From NCBI GenBank assembly GCA_024460105.1, contig JANFXS010000001.1:277895-341894 (forward strand): DNA of 64,000 nucleotides, given 5' to 3'. The position numbers and the translations under genes are program-made. Source of the stretch: Anaerotignum faecicola (GTDB lineage Bacteria > Bacillota > Clostridia > Lachnospirales > Anaerotignaceae). The first letter of the stretch is position 1. The number at the start of each line of letters is the position of its first letter. Below the pieces are notes generated by a model. The model was not told the origin of the DNA, ran no database searches, and was given only the letters and a program-made list of their open reading frames with translations. Below, in pieces: positions 1 through 8,101 of the stretch.

Positions 1-297
1 TCCCGGATCGCCTATTACATATGCACTGCATCCCGGATTTTGCCCGCTTATAAATTTAGCAGTTGCAAGAGCGCTTGTATAAAAGTGGCTTTCATCAACA
101 TCAAGCCCCATTCTGCTAAGCTTCTGCTGTAATTCTTTCGGCGACTTGCCGCTTGCGTTTGTTAAAAACAGAAATTTCTTGTCCTCTTTATACAGCCATT
201 CTACAAATTCCTTAACTCCAGGAAGAAGGTAATCGCCATGATATATAACGCCGTCCATATCGCATATAAATCCTTTTTTCTGCCTAAGTAAATCCAT
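1..297 (-). CDS. HAD-IIA family phosphatase, NagD-like (3' part missing)
   Basis: This gene starts at the ATG at 297 and runs off the left edge, so only about the first 99 residues are present. The translation contains FICDMDGVIYHGD near residue 11 and FLTNASGKSP near residue 48. These match motif I (DxDGV) and motif II (TN) of NagD-type HAD subfamily IIA sugar-phosphate or nucleotide phosphatases, which use the first Asp as nucleophile and Mg2+. The end of the fragment reads YVIGDPG, in keeping with the family. GAGG sits a few bases upstream of the ATG. The natural substrate cannot be told. It is followed on the upstream side by an intergenic gap and the terminator of the next gene. Confidence 0.85.
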   Translation of the reverse strand, partial: MDLLRQKKGFICDMDGVIYHGDYLLPGVKEFVEWLYKEDKKFLFLTNASGKSPKELQQKLSRMGLDVDESHFYTSALATAKFISGQNPGCSAYVIGDPG

Positions 298-468
298 ATA
301 TATCGCCTCTCATCTCTTTTTTTACTATTATAGTAAGAGTATATAAATAATTCAATCCAAATCTTGTAAAATATTTATAAACAAAAATTTTTTTCAGTAA
401 AATAGTCTAATTTTATATAATATATTTGTTATCATTTTACAGATATATTATTCAAAAACAAATCCAAC

Positions 469-498
469 AAAAAAGGCGCCGTAAATTAACTGCGCCTT
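469..498 (-). terminator. Rho-independent terminator of the deacetylase gene
   Basis: The arms AAGGCGC (473-479) and GCGCCTT (492-498) form a hairpin. Read on the minus strand it is followed by TTTTTT. It lies just past the stop of the polysaccharide deacetylase gene. Confidence 0.8.
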
Positions 499-507
499 GC
501 CGGCCAT

Positions 508-1434
508 TCATGCCGTTGCATCGTTTAGTTTCTGCCGACCTTCGTGATCCATATAATAATTGTCCCTATGTATTAAACTGCTTATCGGAACTATTTCATA
601 TCCTTTCTCTTTAAGCCCTTTTATAATGCTGTCGAGAACCTTCGGAGTGTATTTTGCGTCGTTATGGAAAAGTATTATAGAGCCGTTGCCAAGGTGCTTG
701 TGGTTCAAAACTTGGCTTAATTCATGTTCTGTCCCAAGCTCCTTCCAATCTAAACTATCAACATCCCACTGTACCGTATAATATCCCGTTTCCTCGGCCG
801 CCTCAATAACCTTGTTATCATACTCGCCAAACGGAGGCCTGAACAAATCCATTTCATACCCCGTAAGATTTTTAACCTTTTCGTGGGCGTCCATAAGCTC
901 CTTTTTAATCTGTTCTTTTGAAAGCTGGCTCATATGCGGATGCGTTGCAGAATGGTTTCCGAGATCGTGTCCGTCGGCGGCAATCTTTTTAACTTCTTCA
1001 GGATATTTATCAACCCAGTATCCGCACATAAAAAATGTAGTCTTAACATCGTTTTCTTTTAGTATCCTCAAAAGTTCATCCGTGTCGTCAGCTCCCCATG
1101 CAGCGTCAAAACTAATGGCAACCTTTTTCTCAGGCGTATCTACACAGTAAATAGGCAGTTTCCTCTCGGCCTGTGCAAATGAATTGAAAACCATTTTAGC
1201 CGTTGGATTCACAGCAACCAGCGCCGCCAAAACTCCTATTAGTGCGCCGCATGTCACGGCCATTTTTTTGCCCGTCTTTTCATTAGTTGCTTTTTCTTTT
1301 ATAGTGGCCTTCCGTCCGTTTCTTTTAAAAAGCTTTATGGCTTTCCCAAGATTTATTGTTGTTATCTTCAGTTTTTTTCTGCCGCCACTTGCGTCATGAA
1401 CTCCGTTCTCTTTGAATTTTAAAGATCTTTTCAT
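508..1434 (-). CDS. Polysaccharide deacetylase (CE4/NodB domain), membrane-anchored
   Basis: Predicted CE4 deacetylase acting outside the membrane on peptidoglycan or another N-acetylated glycan. The ATG at 1434 is chosen over one 30 bases upstream because GAGGTGA precedes it at normal spacing. The basic N-terminus is followed by one hydrophobic segment at about residues 58-80, so an uncleaved signal anchor is likely. NodB motifs are visible: SFDAAWG near residue 110, GNHSATHPH near 160 with the two metal-binding His, FRPPFGEYD, WDVDSLDW and IILFHND. The usual second Asp of the TFDD motif is Ala, as also seen in PdaB-like sporulation members. It lies 48 bp after an NlpC/P60 gene, so the two may form a cell-wall operon. 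Substrate and link to sporulation are inference. Confidence 0.88.
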   Translation of the reverse strand: MKRSLKFKENGVHDASGGRKKLKITTINLGKAIKLFKRNGRKATIKEKATNEKTGKKMAVTCGALIGVLAALVAVNPTAKMVFNSFAQAERKLPIYCVDTPEKKVAISFDAAWGADDTDELLRILKENDVKTTFFMCGYWVDKYPEEVKKIAADGHDLGNHSATHPHMSQLSKEQIKKELMDAHEKVKNLTGYEMDLFRPPFGEYDNKVIEAAEETGYYTVQWDVDSLDWKELGTEHELSQVLNHKHLGNGSIILFHNDAKYTPKVLDSIIKGLKEKGYEIVPISSLIHRDNYYMDHEGRQKLNDATA

Positions 1435-1482
1435 GCTATATTCACCTCGTTTAAGTATATTCAAGCATAGGTTTTCCTATTT

Positions 1483-2526
1483 CTATGAAAATAAAACGGC
1501 GTCCGTAAAACTCTCAATAAACGAATAACCATTTTTTACACGTCTTATATCAATATCGGTAACCAGGACTTTCATGACATTCTCTGTCTTTCCTGAACTG
1601 CCCATATAACGCGCTAGGGAATGTATTATATAAGGCCTACCGCCGACACAGCCTATATACATCGCCGTGTGGCCTTTAAAACTTAAAACTGTGCCTACAG
1701 GAAGCTTTTTAATTAAAAGTTCTTTTCCTTCCCTCTGCATATTTGAAATATCAATACGGCTTACGCCGCTTTTAAGCTGGTTTTCTACATTTCGTCCTAT
1801 TATTATTCCAAATGTTTTCATAATATCGCATATAAAGAGCGAACAATCGCGCCCTCCAAAATCTCCTCCCCAGCCATAATTGCCTCCGATACAGCTGAAA
1901 GCTTGGGAAATAACGTTTTCCAAAGTATATTCCAAATAGCCGTAATTAAATCCTTCGGTAAAAACAGGCCTTATTTTTTCCACTGCCAAAACGCCGGCGC
2001 CTTCAACTGCCGGTATCATAAAAAAACCTTCTTTATCCAATGGAATCCTTGTTCCCATATAGAGCTTCGGCAAACCAAACGGCGTTTTTATATCGTCGTT
2101 TAAAACAATATAAAATTTGTCCGGCCTAAGATAATATTCCCACAAGTTTCGGCTTGACGTAACTGCAATATCACAGCAAAGGGCATAACCAACAGTACTG
2201 ACGCCGGCTATGTGGTAATATTTACCGTTATCGCTTATACCTAATATAGCCACAGCTTCAAAAGGATATAAAACGCTTTCGATATTGCTGTCAAATAGCG
2301 GCTCTCCAATCCTTTCATCGCAAGGCTGTTTTTTCACCTTTGTTCGTTTTACCACAACTCCCATTCCCATTGAAAACGACAGCTTTTTGAGGTTATTAAG
2401 TCCATTTGCAGGCTCGTTAAAGTTCTTCCTGTTTAAACTCAATATCCTTTCTTTGTTTAAAATAACCTTATCTTTGTCTTCAAGCATATTTATCCAAAAT
2501 GTTTTATTGCCGTAATCTCTCTCCAA
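1483..2526 (-). CDS. NlpC/P60 family cell-wall hydrolase with SH3-type region
   Basis: A 347-residue putative gamma-D-glutamyl-diamino acid endopeptidase. The C-terminal third has the NlpC/P60 catalytic signature: Cys in GGRDCSLF at about residue 228, His in FKGHTAMYIG, and a polar third residue in IIHSLARYM. The middle region (VVVKRTKVKKQPCDERIG onward, then IPAVEGAGVLAVEKIRP) resembles the SH3-like domains of YkfC-type enzymes. No signal peptide is visible. That fits YkfC-like cytoplasmic turnover of muropeptides, although some family members are secreted. The start is TTG, preceded by GGAAGGTGG. The next gene downstream on the same strand is the deacetylase. Confidence 0.85.
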   Translation of the reverse strand: MERDYGNKTFWINMLEDKDKVILNKERILSLNRKNFNEPANGLNNLKKLSFSMGMGVVVKRTKVKKQPCDERIGEPLFDSNIESVLYPFEAVAILGISDNGKYYHIAGVSTVGYALCCDIAVTSSRNLWEYYLRPDKFYIVLNDDIKTPFGLPKLYMGTRIPLDKEGFFMIPAVEGAGVLAVEKIRPVFTEGFNYGYLEYTLENVISQAFSCIGGNYGWGGDFGGRDCSLFICDIMKTFGIIIGRNVENQLKSGVSRIDISNMQREGKELLIKKLPVGTVLSFKGHTAMYIGCVGGRPYIIHSLARYMGSSGKTENVMKVLVTDIDIRRVKNGYSFIESFTDAVLFS

Positions 2527-2618
2527 AACGCCACCTTCCTTTAAAACCTTTTATCTATATATTTATAGTTCTGCCAACGTTAATTAATGACGTTTTTTTG
2601 AATATGCCGTAACTTCGG

Positions 2619-2869
2619 TTACAATGGCGTACATGATTTTAGCCGACTGCCGCAGTACGCATCGGCGTTAAAACGCTTGCACGGGTTCTTCTGTACGGCA
2701 GGCACATCTTTGCCTTGCTTTCATGCCAGTTCCGTCGCTTAAAGCTCTGTAACCTCACAAAGGGAAAATTTTTGCTTTTCAATGTGTATTCACACAGACG
2801 CTGAGATTCCTACGGCAAGCGCATGCAGCGCCGAAATACGGAATTTTTTCGCGTGCGCGCCCTTGTAAA
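2619..2869. repeat. MITE-like repeat element, copy 1
   Basis: A non-coding GC-rich stretch bounded by TTACAATGGCG (2620-2630) and GCGCGCCCTTGTAAA (2855-2869), which are imperfect terminal inverted repeats. It aligns along its length with copy 2 at 19476-19730. Shared blocks include CGTTAAAACGCTT-like sequence, GGAAAATTTTTGC (2763-2775) and CCTACGGCAAGCG (2809-2821), in the same order and spacing. A 14-base hairpin TGTGTATTCACACA at 2783-2796 replaces GGCGCATACGCGCC of copy 2. No transposase is encoded, so a non-autonomous transposon is the best guess. Confidence 0.75.
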
Positions 2870-2936
2870 GCAAAACTAATATATACCGTCAAAACATAAT
2901 AAAAATATATCGTTATAATTCTTTAAAATTGAATTA

Positions 2937-2965
2937 TTGACTATTTATTCTCTTTAGTATATAAT
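2937..2965 (+). promoter_or_regulatory. SigmaA-type promoter of the FAD oxidoreductase gene
   Basis: TTGACT at 2937-2942 and TATAAT at 2960-2965 are separated by 17 bases. Transcription would start near 2972, leaving a leader of about 150 nt that holds the riboswitch-like fold. Confidence 0.85.
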
Positions 2966-2978
2966 CATATCCGTATGA

Positions 2979-3063
2979 GAATGAATATATAAATCCGCTA
3001 TGGCATTTATATGCCCGGGGCTGATGTTTCTACCAACTGCCGCACAGTTTGGCTATATCATTC
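2979..3063 (+). promoter_or_regulatory. Purine-riboswitch-like aptamer, divergent P2/L2
   Basis: The leader contains the purine riboswitch J2/3 core GTTTCTACC at 3026-3034, a J1/2 match TATAA at 2988-2992, and a J3/1 match GGCTATAT at 3051-3058. P1 forms from GAATGA (2979-2984) and TCATTC (3058-3063). P3 forms from CCAACTG (3033-3039) and CAGTTTGG (3045-3052), with a CCGCA loop. The C in J3/1 sits at the position that pairs with guanine in known members. P2 is about 12 nt longer than usual and contains an extra GGCAT/ATGCC hairpin, so ligand identity is uncertain. Confidence 0.7.
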
Positions 3064-3104
3064 CTTTATAGGAATGTTGTAACCTTTTTGCGGCAGTTTT
3101 TATA
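3035..3104 (+). terminator. Riboswitch-controlled terminator
   Basis: AACTGCCGCA (3035-3044), which lies in P3 of the aptamer, is perfectly complementary to TGCGGCAGTT (3089-3098), which is followed by TTTATAT. A second hairpin CATTCC/GGAATG (3059-3064 and 3071-3076) competes with the 3' strand of P1. Aptamer folding therefore excludes both alternative stems, which predicts that ligand turns expression on. Confidence 0.6.
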
Positions 3105-3120
3105 TTAAGGAGGAATAAAA

Positions 3121-4509
3121 ATGAAATGCGACGTTGTAATTGTAGGCGCCGGTCCGGCAGGTATATTCACGGCGCTTGAAATGATTAAAAAAAACAGCGG
3201 CAGGAAAATCGTACTTGTCGAAAAAGGCAAAGCCATAGAAAACCGGCGATGTCCTAAAAGCGTAACAAAAGAATGTGTAAACTGTAAGCCATACTGCCAC
3301 ATAACGGCCGGTTTTTCCGGCGCGGGGGCGTTTTCAGACGGCAAACTTTCGCTAAGCTGTGAAGTCGGAGGCGATCTCCCAATGCTTATAGGAGAAGAAA
3401 AAGCTCAGGAAACAATTAACTACACAGATAATATATATCTTGAATTCGGTGCGGACAGCCATGTTGAAGGAGTAGGAAACAAAGAGGAAGTTAAAGAAAT
3501 AAGAAAACGCGCAATCCAAGCAGGCCTTAAACTTGTAGACTGCCCTATCAGACATCTCGGCACTGAAAAGGCGCAGGAAATATATTTAGCTATAGAAAAA
3601 TATCTTTTGGAAAACGGCGTTGAAATTCTTTTCGGTTTTGAGTGTACAAACCTTAACCTTGATGGCAACACATGCCGCGGAGTTTATATAGATAACGGCA
3701 GCAAAAGCATAGAGGTTACGGCTGACGATATTGTAATTGCAACAGGCAGGCGCGGGGCAGACTGGCTTGAAAAAATTTGTTCCCAACACAATATAGCCCA
3801 CCAGCCCGGAACAGTGGATATAGGCGTGCGGGTAGAAGTGCGCAATGAAATTATGGAAAAAGTTAATAACGTACTTTACGAGTCAAAACTTATAGGGTAT
3901 CCGAAACCATTCAAAAACAAAGTCCGCACTTTCTGTCAAAATCCGGGGGGATTTGTAAGCCAGGAAAATTATGACAATGATCTGGCAGTCGTAAACGGCC
4001 ATTCGTATAAAGAAATTAAAAGCGACAATACAAACCTCGCTATACTCTGTTCTCATAATTTTAACGAACCGTTTAACCAGCCGATAGAATACGCGCAGAA
4101 AGTCGGCGAGCTTACAAATATGCTCGGCGCCGGACATATACTTGTGCAGAGGTTTGGCGACATACTCGACGGAAAACGCACGTGGCAGAAAGAACTCAGC
4201 CAAAGCAATCTAAAACCATCCCTTCCAGATGCTGTTGCAGGAGATATTACGGCGGCAATGCCGTATAGGGCTATGATAAATATAATAAACTTTATACATT
4301 CCGTAGATCATGTAGTGCCGGGTTTCGCCGCTACGGAAACACTGCTGTATTCCCCTGAACTTAAATTTTACAGCAACCGTGTAAAAATGGATGAAAATTT
4401 TAACACAAACATAAATAATCTCTATTGTTTAGGCGATTCCAGCGGTTGGACCCGCGGGCTGATGATGGCTTCCATAATGGGAGTATTAATGGGCCGTCGT
4501 CTGGCTTAA
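3121..4509 (+). CDS. NAD(P)/FAD-dependent oxidoreductase of the COG2509 type
   Basis: A 462-residue flavoprotein. Residues 4-16 carry the dinucleotide-binding VVIVGAGPAGIFTAL (GxGxxG), with the acidic end of the second strand in VLVEKG. A Cys-rich stretch CVNCKPYCH follows near residue 52, then GFSGAGAFSDGKLSL. The FAD-binding C-terminal signature is YCLGDSSGWTRGLMMASIMG at about 440-459. The family is widespread in Clostridia and uncharacterised; a dehydrogenase role is inferred from the fold. The ATG follows AAGGAGGAA. The purine-like riboswitch leader links it to purine status, and guaB lies 1.8 kb away in the opposite direction. A strong terminator follows. Confidence 0.88.
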   Translation: MKCDVVIVGAGPAGIFTALEMIKKNSGRKIVLVEKGKAIENRRCPKSVTKECVNCKPYCHITAGFSGAGAFSDGKLSLSCEVGGDLPMLIGEEKAQETINYTDNIYLEFGADSHVEGVGNKEEVKEIRKRAIQAGLKLVDCPIRHLGTEKAQEIYLAIEKYLLENGVEILFGFECTNLNLDGNTCRGVYIDNGSKSIEVTADDIVIATGRRGADWLEKICSQHNIAHQPGTVDIGVRVEVRNEIMEKVNNVLYESKLIGYPKPFKNKVRTFCQNPGGFVSQENYDNDLAVVNGHSYKEIKSDNTNLAILCSHNFNEPFNQPIEYAQKVGELTNMLGAGHILVQRFGDILDGKRTWQKELSQSNLKPSLPDAVAGDITAAMPYRAMINIINFIHSVDHVVPGFAATETLLYSPELKFYSNRVKMDENFNTNINNLYCLGDSSGWTRGLMMASIMGVLMGRRLA

Positions 4510-4511
4510 TA

Positions 4512-4550
4512 AAAAAGGCCTGCAATCTAAATTAAATTGCAGGCCTTTTT
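4512..4550. terminator. Strong terminator after the FAD oxidoreductase
   Basis: AAAAAGGCCTGCAAT (4512-4526) pairs perfectly over 15 bp with ATTGCAGGCCTTTTT (4536-4550), with a 9-nt loop. The flanking A and T runs make it usable in both directions. The following 290 bases to 4840 are AT-rich and show no gene. Confidence 0.92.
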
Positions 4551-4840
4551 GAATTTACAATAAATTTCATATGTTGAAATTTATTAAACTTCAAATTCCA
4601 CATGCGTTAAAACATCTTTTAAACGCGGTTTTAATAATCGTTTTCCTCTATTTTAGGCGCGGAACCAAATCTGTCATTATTTTTCCGCAAAATGATTCTA
4701 TCGCTTTTTCCTAAAAACATAACGTCAAATCCGTTATATTATTCCGCTTTTTAATATTAATCCATTACTTAAGCCATTTTTAGCCGCAATATTATATATC
4801 TCTGAAATATCATATATACTGCACTATTTATATACTTTAA

Positions 4841-5095
4841 TCAGCACAGGAAATCATACCAGTCCCAATCCATATCCATAATGCAGGAAATTGTTTCCTC
4901 TTCCGGAAGTTCCAAAAGTTCAAATTCCACTTTAAAATCATGATAGATCTCGCCGTCAATCAGCGCCTTTCCCGTAAGGATATAATTTTTTCCGTTTCCT
5001 TCAATATACTCACATGTCAAAGTTACGTCGTCATCTTCAATTACAACAATGTCAAGGCCGTTTTTTCTGTGTTCATCGCTAAAATATTCTTTCAT
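4841..5095 (-). CDS. Small acidic hypothetical protein (84 aa)
   Basis: I do not recognise this family. The product is very acidic, with alternating beta-type segments (LDIVVIEDDDVTLTCEYIEG, KNYILTGKALIDG, HDFKVEFELLELPEEE) and a C-terminus rich in Asp and Trp (MDMDWDWYDFLC). No signal peptide or membrane segment is present. It may be a small cytosolic all-beta protein like many short orphans of Clostridia. AAAGGAG lies ten bases before the ATG. It is transcribed away from the exonuclease gene on its right, and about 110 bp separates the two starts. Function is unknown. Confidence 0.6.
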   Translation of the reverse strand: MKEYFSDEHRKNGLDIVVIEDDDVTLTCEYIEGNGKNYILTGKALIDGEIYHDFKVEFELLELPEEETISCIMDMDWDWYDFLC

Positions 5096-5159
5096 ACCGC
5101 ATCGTCTCCTTTAATAAAACTATATCAACTTTTCGTCCGTTTATCAACAAAATTTTCCT

Positions 5160-5188
5160 TTTACAGCTACCATACTTTTTGATATAAT
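5160..5188 (+). promoter_or_regulatory. SigmaA-type promoter of the exonuclease gene
   Basis: TTTACA (5160-5165) and TATAAT (5183-5188) have a 17-base spacer. They lie about 23 bases upstream of the exonuclease ATG, so the leader is very short. Confidence 0.75.
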
Positions 5189-5210
5189 CATATAATATGG
5201 AGGAGTATAT

Positions 5211-5972
5211 ATGAATTATATTGTTTTGGATTTGGAATTTAATCAGCCCTACAATTTTAAAAACGGTAAACGTACTGTGCTTGAACCGAAAGTTCCGTTT
5301 GAAATTATACAGTTCGGGGCTGTTAAGCTTGACAATAACTTTAATATAACAGACAAATTCGATTATTTCGTTAAGCCACAGATTTACAGCCGTCTTCATC
5401 CAATAGTTGAAAAAATAACGGGAATAACCATTGACAAGCTTGAAAACGGCAATTCTTTTTTAACGGCTTTTGAAAAATTTACAGCGTTTGCAGGCAGCGA
5501 ATCAGTGCTCTGTTCCTGGGGTGCGGACGATATAAAATCCCTTTACAGGAACATTATCTACTATAAGTGCAATCAGGAAAAAATCACAAAAAACTATATT
5601 AATATACAGGAAATAGCTACAAAGAAACTCAACTTTGAAAGCGGCAACTCAATCGGTCTAAAAGCCGCCGTAGAATTGCTTGAGATACCTCAGGAAATAC
5701 CGTTCCATGACGCTTTAAACGACGCTTATTATACGGCTCTTGTATTTAAAAAAATCATCCCCGAAACATTTGATATAAAAACATTAAGCCTTTCGGAACT
5801 TGAACCGAAAAAATCAGGCCAGTCTAAAACAAATACTAAAGCCCTGCTTAATTATTTTGAAAAATCCCTTGAAAGAAAATTGACAAGCGAAGAAACGGCA
5901 ATAATTAAAACAGCTTACAAGCTCGGTCAAAAAAGAAGCTATGACGCCAAAAATAAAAAAACGATACTATAA
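5211..5972 (+). CDS. DEDDh-family 3'-5' exonuclease
   Basis: A 253-residue exonuclease of the DnaQ/RNase T superfamily. The four metal-binding acidic residues are visible. LDLEF near residue 6 supplies DxE, SWGADD near 103 supplies the third acid, and FHDALNDAYYTALVF near 165 supplies the DEDDh His and final Asp. About 60 extra C-terminal residues rich in Lys and Ser follow the domain. KapD, the inhibitor of KinA in Bacillus sporulation, is one family member of similar size, but nothing here shows such a role. GGAGGAG precedes the ATG. It is monocistronic, with its own promoter and terminator. Confidence 0.87.
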   Translation: MNYIVLDLEFNQPYNFKNGKRTVLEPKVPFEIIQFGAVKLDNNFNITDKFDYFVKPQIYSRLHPIVEKITGITIDKLENGNSFLTAFEKFTAFAGSESVLCSWGADDIKSLYRNIIYYKCNQEKITKNYINIQEIATKKLNFESGNSIGLKAAVELLEIPQEIPFHDALNDAYYTALVFKKIIPETFDIKTLSLSELEPKKSGQSKTNTKALLNYFEKSLERKLTSEETAIIKTAYKLGQKRSYDAKNKKTIL

Positions 5973-6123
5973 TTTAATAGATAAAATTCAACAGACTTAT
6001 AAAAACATGTTATAATCTTATAAACCGATTTTCCGAAATCATATGCTATCTTCAATGCACATTCATACCCGGCGTATACAGATTGTATTAAACTTTTATA
6101 AGGATGTATTTTAAATCAAAATC

Positions 6124-6175
6124 AAACGCCGCTGTATTTTCAGTTAATAATAAATAACTGTAAGCAGCGGCGTTT
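6124..6175. terminator. Two-stage hairpin terminator between exonuclease and guaB
   Basis: The outer stem is AAACGCCGCTG (6124-6134) with CAGCGGCGTTT (6165-6175). The inner stem is CAGTTA (6141-6146) with TAACTG (6155-6160). It is followed by TTTTATAA on the plus strand and preceded by an A run, so it can serve both convergent genes. Confidence 0.75.
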
Positions 6176-6216
6176 TATAAAGTTCACTTTATTTTTTAAT
6201 TTGAATACAGCATCAA

Positions 6217-6258
6217 TTTACAATATCACACAAGGTTTTAACGGGCGTCCCTTGTAAA
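6217..6258. repeat. Mini copy (42 bp) of the MITE-like repeat
   Basis: The segment begins TTTACAAT and ends CCCTTGTAAA, matching the terminal inverted repeats of the larger copies. Inside it has GTTTTAACGGGCG, identical over 13 bases to the start of copy 2 (near 19491). Almost all of the interior is missing. It lies in the exonuclease-guaB convergent gap. Confidence 0.55.
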
Positions 6259-6294
6259 GTGAAGCTATTTGCGTCTTACAAAGATAAAACTATA

Positions 6295-7800
6295 TTACTG
6301 CTGATGATTTATATTGTCTTTAACAACAACGTCGTGTGCGCCGCCTTCAATAATAGAAACGCTGCTGACAAGCGTCAATTTTGCTTTCTGCTGGAGTTCC
6401 GGTATATTTAAGGAACCGCAGTTGCACATAGTAGAACGTATTTTGCTTAATGTAGTTCCAAGATTATCATGGAGAGAACCCGCATACGGCACATAGCAGT
6501 CCACGCCTTCAACAAACGAAAGCTTCGCGGCTCCGCCCAAGTCATACCTCTGCCAGTTGCGCGCCCTTGCGCTTCCTTCTCCCCAGTATTCTTTCATATA
6601 GTTTCCGTTAATCATAACTTTGTTTGTCGGGCTTTCGTCAAAACGGGCAAAATAACGTCCGAGCATACAAAAATCGCATCCCATTGCAAGCGCAAGCGTA
6701 ATATGATAATCCAAAACAATGCCGCCATCTGAACAAATAGGCACATATACTCCCGTTTCTTTGAAATATTCATCCCTTGCCCTTGAAACATCTATAACGG
6801 CAGTAGCCTGACCGCGTCCGATACCTTTAGTTTCCCGTGTGATACAAATTGATCCGCCGCCGATGCCCACCTTTATAAAGTCTGCCCCGGCGTCTGCAAG
6901 AAAACGGAAACCTTCCGCATCGACAACATTTCCGGCGCCTATTTTGACCGTATCGCCATATGTTTCACGCACATACGAAATAACGATCTTCTGCCACTCT
7001 GTATATCCCTCGCTTGAATCTATACAAAGTACATCGGCTCCGGCTTCAATAAGCGCCGGTATACGTTCCTTAAAATCCCTTGTATTAATACCGGCGCCAA
7101 CAATATATCTTTTATGCCCGTCAAGAAGCTCCAGCGGGTTGCCTTTGTGCTGTTCATAATCTTTACGGAAAACAAATGATGTAAGACGGCCTTCTTTATC
7201 AATTATAGGAAGCGAATTAAGCTTATTGTCCCAAATAATATTATTCGCCTCTTTTAAAGAAGTTCCTTCAGGCGCCGTAATAAGCTTTTCAAACGGCGTC
7301 ATAAAATTTTTTACCTTTTCATCCGGCGACATCCTGCTTACACGATAATCCCTGCTTGTCACAATTCCGAGGAGCCTGCCGTTTGCCGTGCCGTCCTCCG
7401 TTACGGCTACAGTTGAATGTCCCTTTTCTTCTTTTAAAGCGATAATATCCGCAAGCGTAGCCTCAGGGCCAATATTTGAGTCCGAAACAACAAAACCCGC
7501 TTTATATGTCTTAACCCTCCTGACCATTTCAGCCTGATCTTCGATAGACTGAGAGCCGTATATAAACGAAACTCCTCCTTCTTTGGCAAGCGCAATCGCC
7601 ATATTGTCGTCTGAAACAGACTGCATTATTGCGGAAACGAGCGGTATATTCATTGAAATTGCCGGCTCCTCGCCTTTTTTAAATTTAACAAGCGGAGTTT
7701 TTAATGAAACATTATCAGGTATACAGTCTGTTCCGGAGTAACCCGGAACAAGAAGATATTCGCTAAATGTACGCGATGGTTCGTCGTAATAAAAAGCCAT
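6295..7800 (-). CDS. guaB: IMP dehydrogenase (Tritrichomonas foetus-like form)
   Basis: Catalyses NAD-dependent oxidation of IMP to XMP, the committed step of guanine nucleotide synthesis. The catalytic loop [19 protein letters not shown] (about residues 312-330) holds the active Cys. The flap contains [19 protein letters not shown] with the Arg-Tyr dyad. CBS-type sequence occupies about residues 95-215. Length and wording of these motifs ([30 protein letters not shown]-like end) match, from memory, the roughly 503-residue Tritrichomonas foetus enzyme more closely than the roughly 485-residue Bacillus form. The ATG at 7800 follows GGAGG at 8 bases; a TTG two codons upstream is less likely. 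Confidence 0.95.
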   Translation of the reverse strand: MAFYYDEPSRTFSEYLLVPGYSGTDCIPDNVSLKTPLVKFKKGEEPAISMNIPLVSAIMQSVSDDNMAIALAKEGGVSFIYGSQSIEDQAEMVRRVKTYKAGFVVSDSNIGPEATLADIIALKEEKGHSTVAVTEDGTANGRLLGIVTSRDYRVSRMSPDEKVKNFMTPFEKLITAPEGTSLKEANNIIWDNKLNSLPIIDKEGRLTSFVFRKDYEQHKGNPLELLDGHKRYIVGAGINTRDFKERIPALIEAGADVLCIDSSEGYTEWQKIVISYVRETYGDTVKIGAGNVVDAEGFRFLADAGADFIKVGIGGGSICITRETKGIGRGQATAVIDVSRARDEYFKETGVYVPICSDGGIVLDYHITLALAMGCDFCMLGRYFARFDESPTNKVMINGNYMKEYWGEGSARARNWQRYDLGGAAKLSFVEGVDCYVPYAGSLHDNLGTTLSKIRSTMCNCGSLNIPELQQKAKLTLVSSVSIIEGGAHDVVVKDNINHQQ

Positions 7801-7965
7801 ATACAAATCCTCCTTAGTATGAATATTATAATTTATTAATGGTTATATGTTATTTTCTATTGCCGAAAACGTTAAAAGGCTACGGCAATAAGTTCTGACT
7901 TCCGGACTTAATATTTTTGTCGGCAGCATATCAAAACATGATGTTATATACATATAAAATTTAAT
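7801..7965 (-). promoter_or_regulatory. Structured guaB leader with competing stems; -10 box near 7973
   Basis: A TATAAT (minus strand, 7978-7973) marks a likely start near 7965, giving a leader of about 160 nt. In the RNA, TGCCGA (about 7924-7919) and TTGCCG (about 7887-7881) can each pair with the later CGGCAA (about 7865-7860). This resembles an attenuator. No purine riboswitch core (GTTTCTACC) and no long T tract are present, so the mechanism is open. Confidence 0.35.
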
Positions 7966-8101
7966 TATTCCTATTATATCATATTATTTTTTATTTGGAA
8001 TAAAAAGCGGATAAAACTTTAATTATTTATGCGCAAAACTTGTTAAATAATTTAATTCCAGAATTTTTGCGGCTTTATTTCACGCATGGCAATTTTTATA
8101 A

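Noticed and set aside
7801-7965. A purine riboswitch before guaB
   Set aside because: The leader lacks GTTTCTACC and the matching J1/2 and J3/1 elements.
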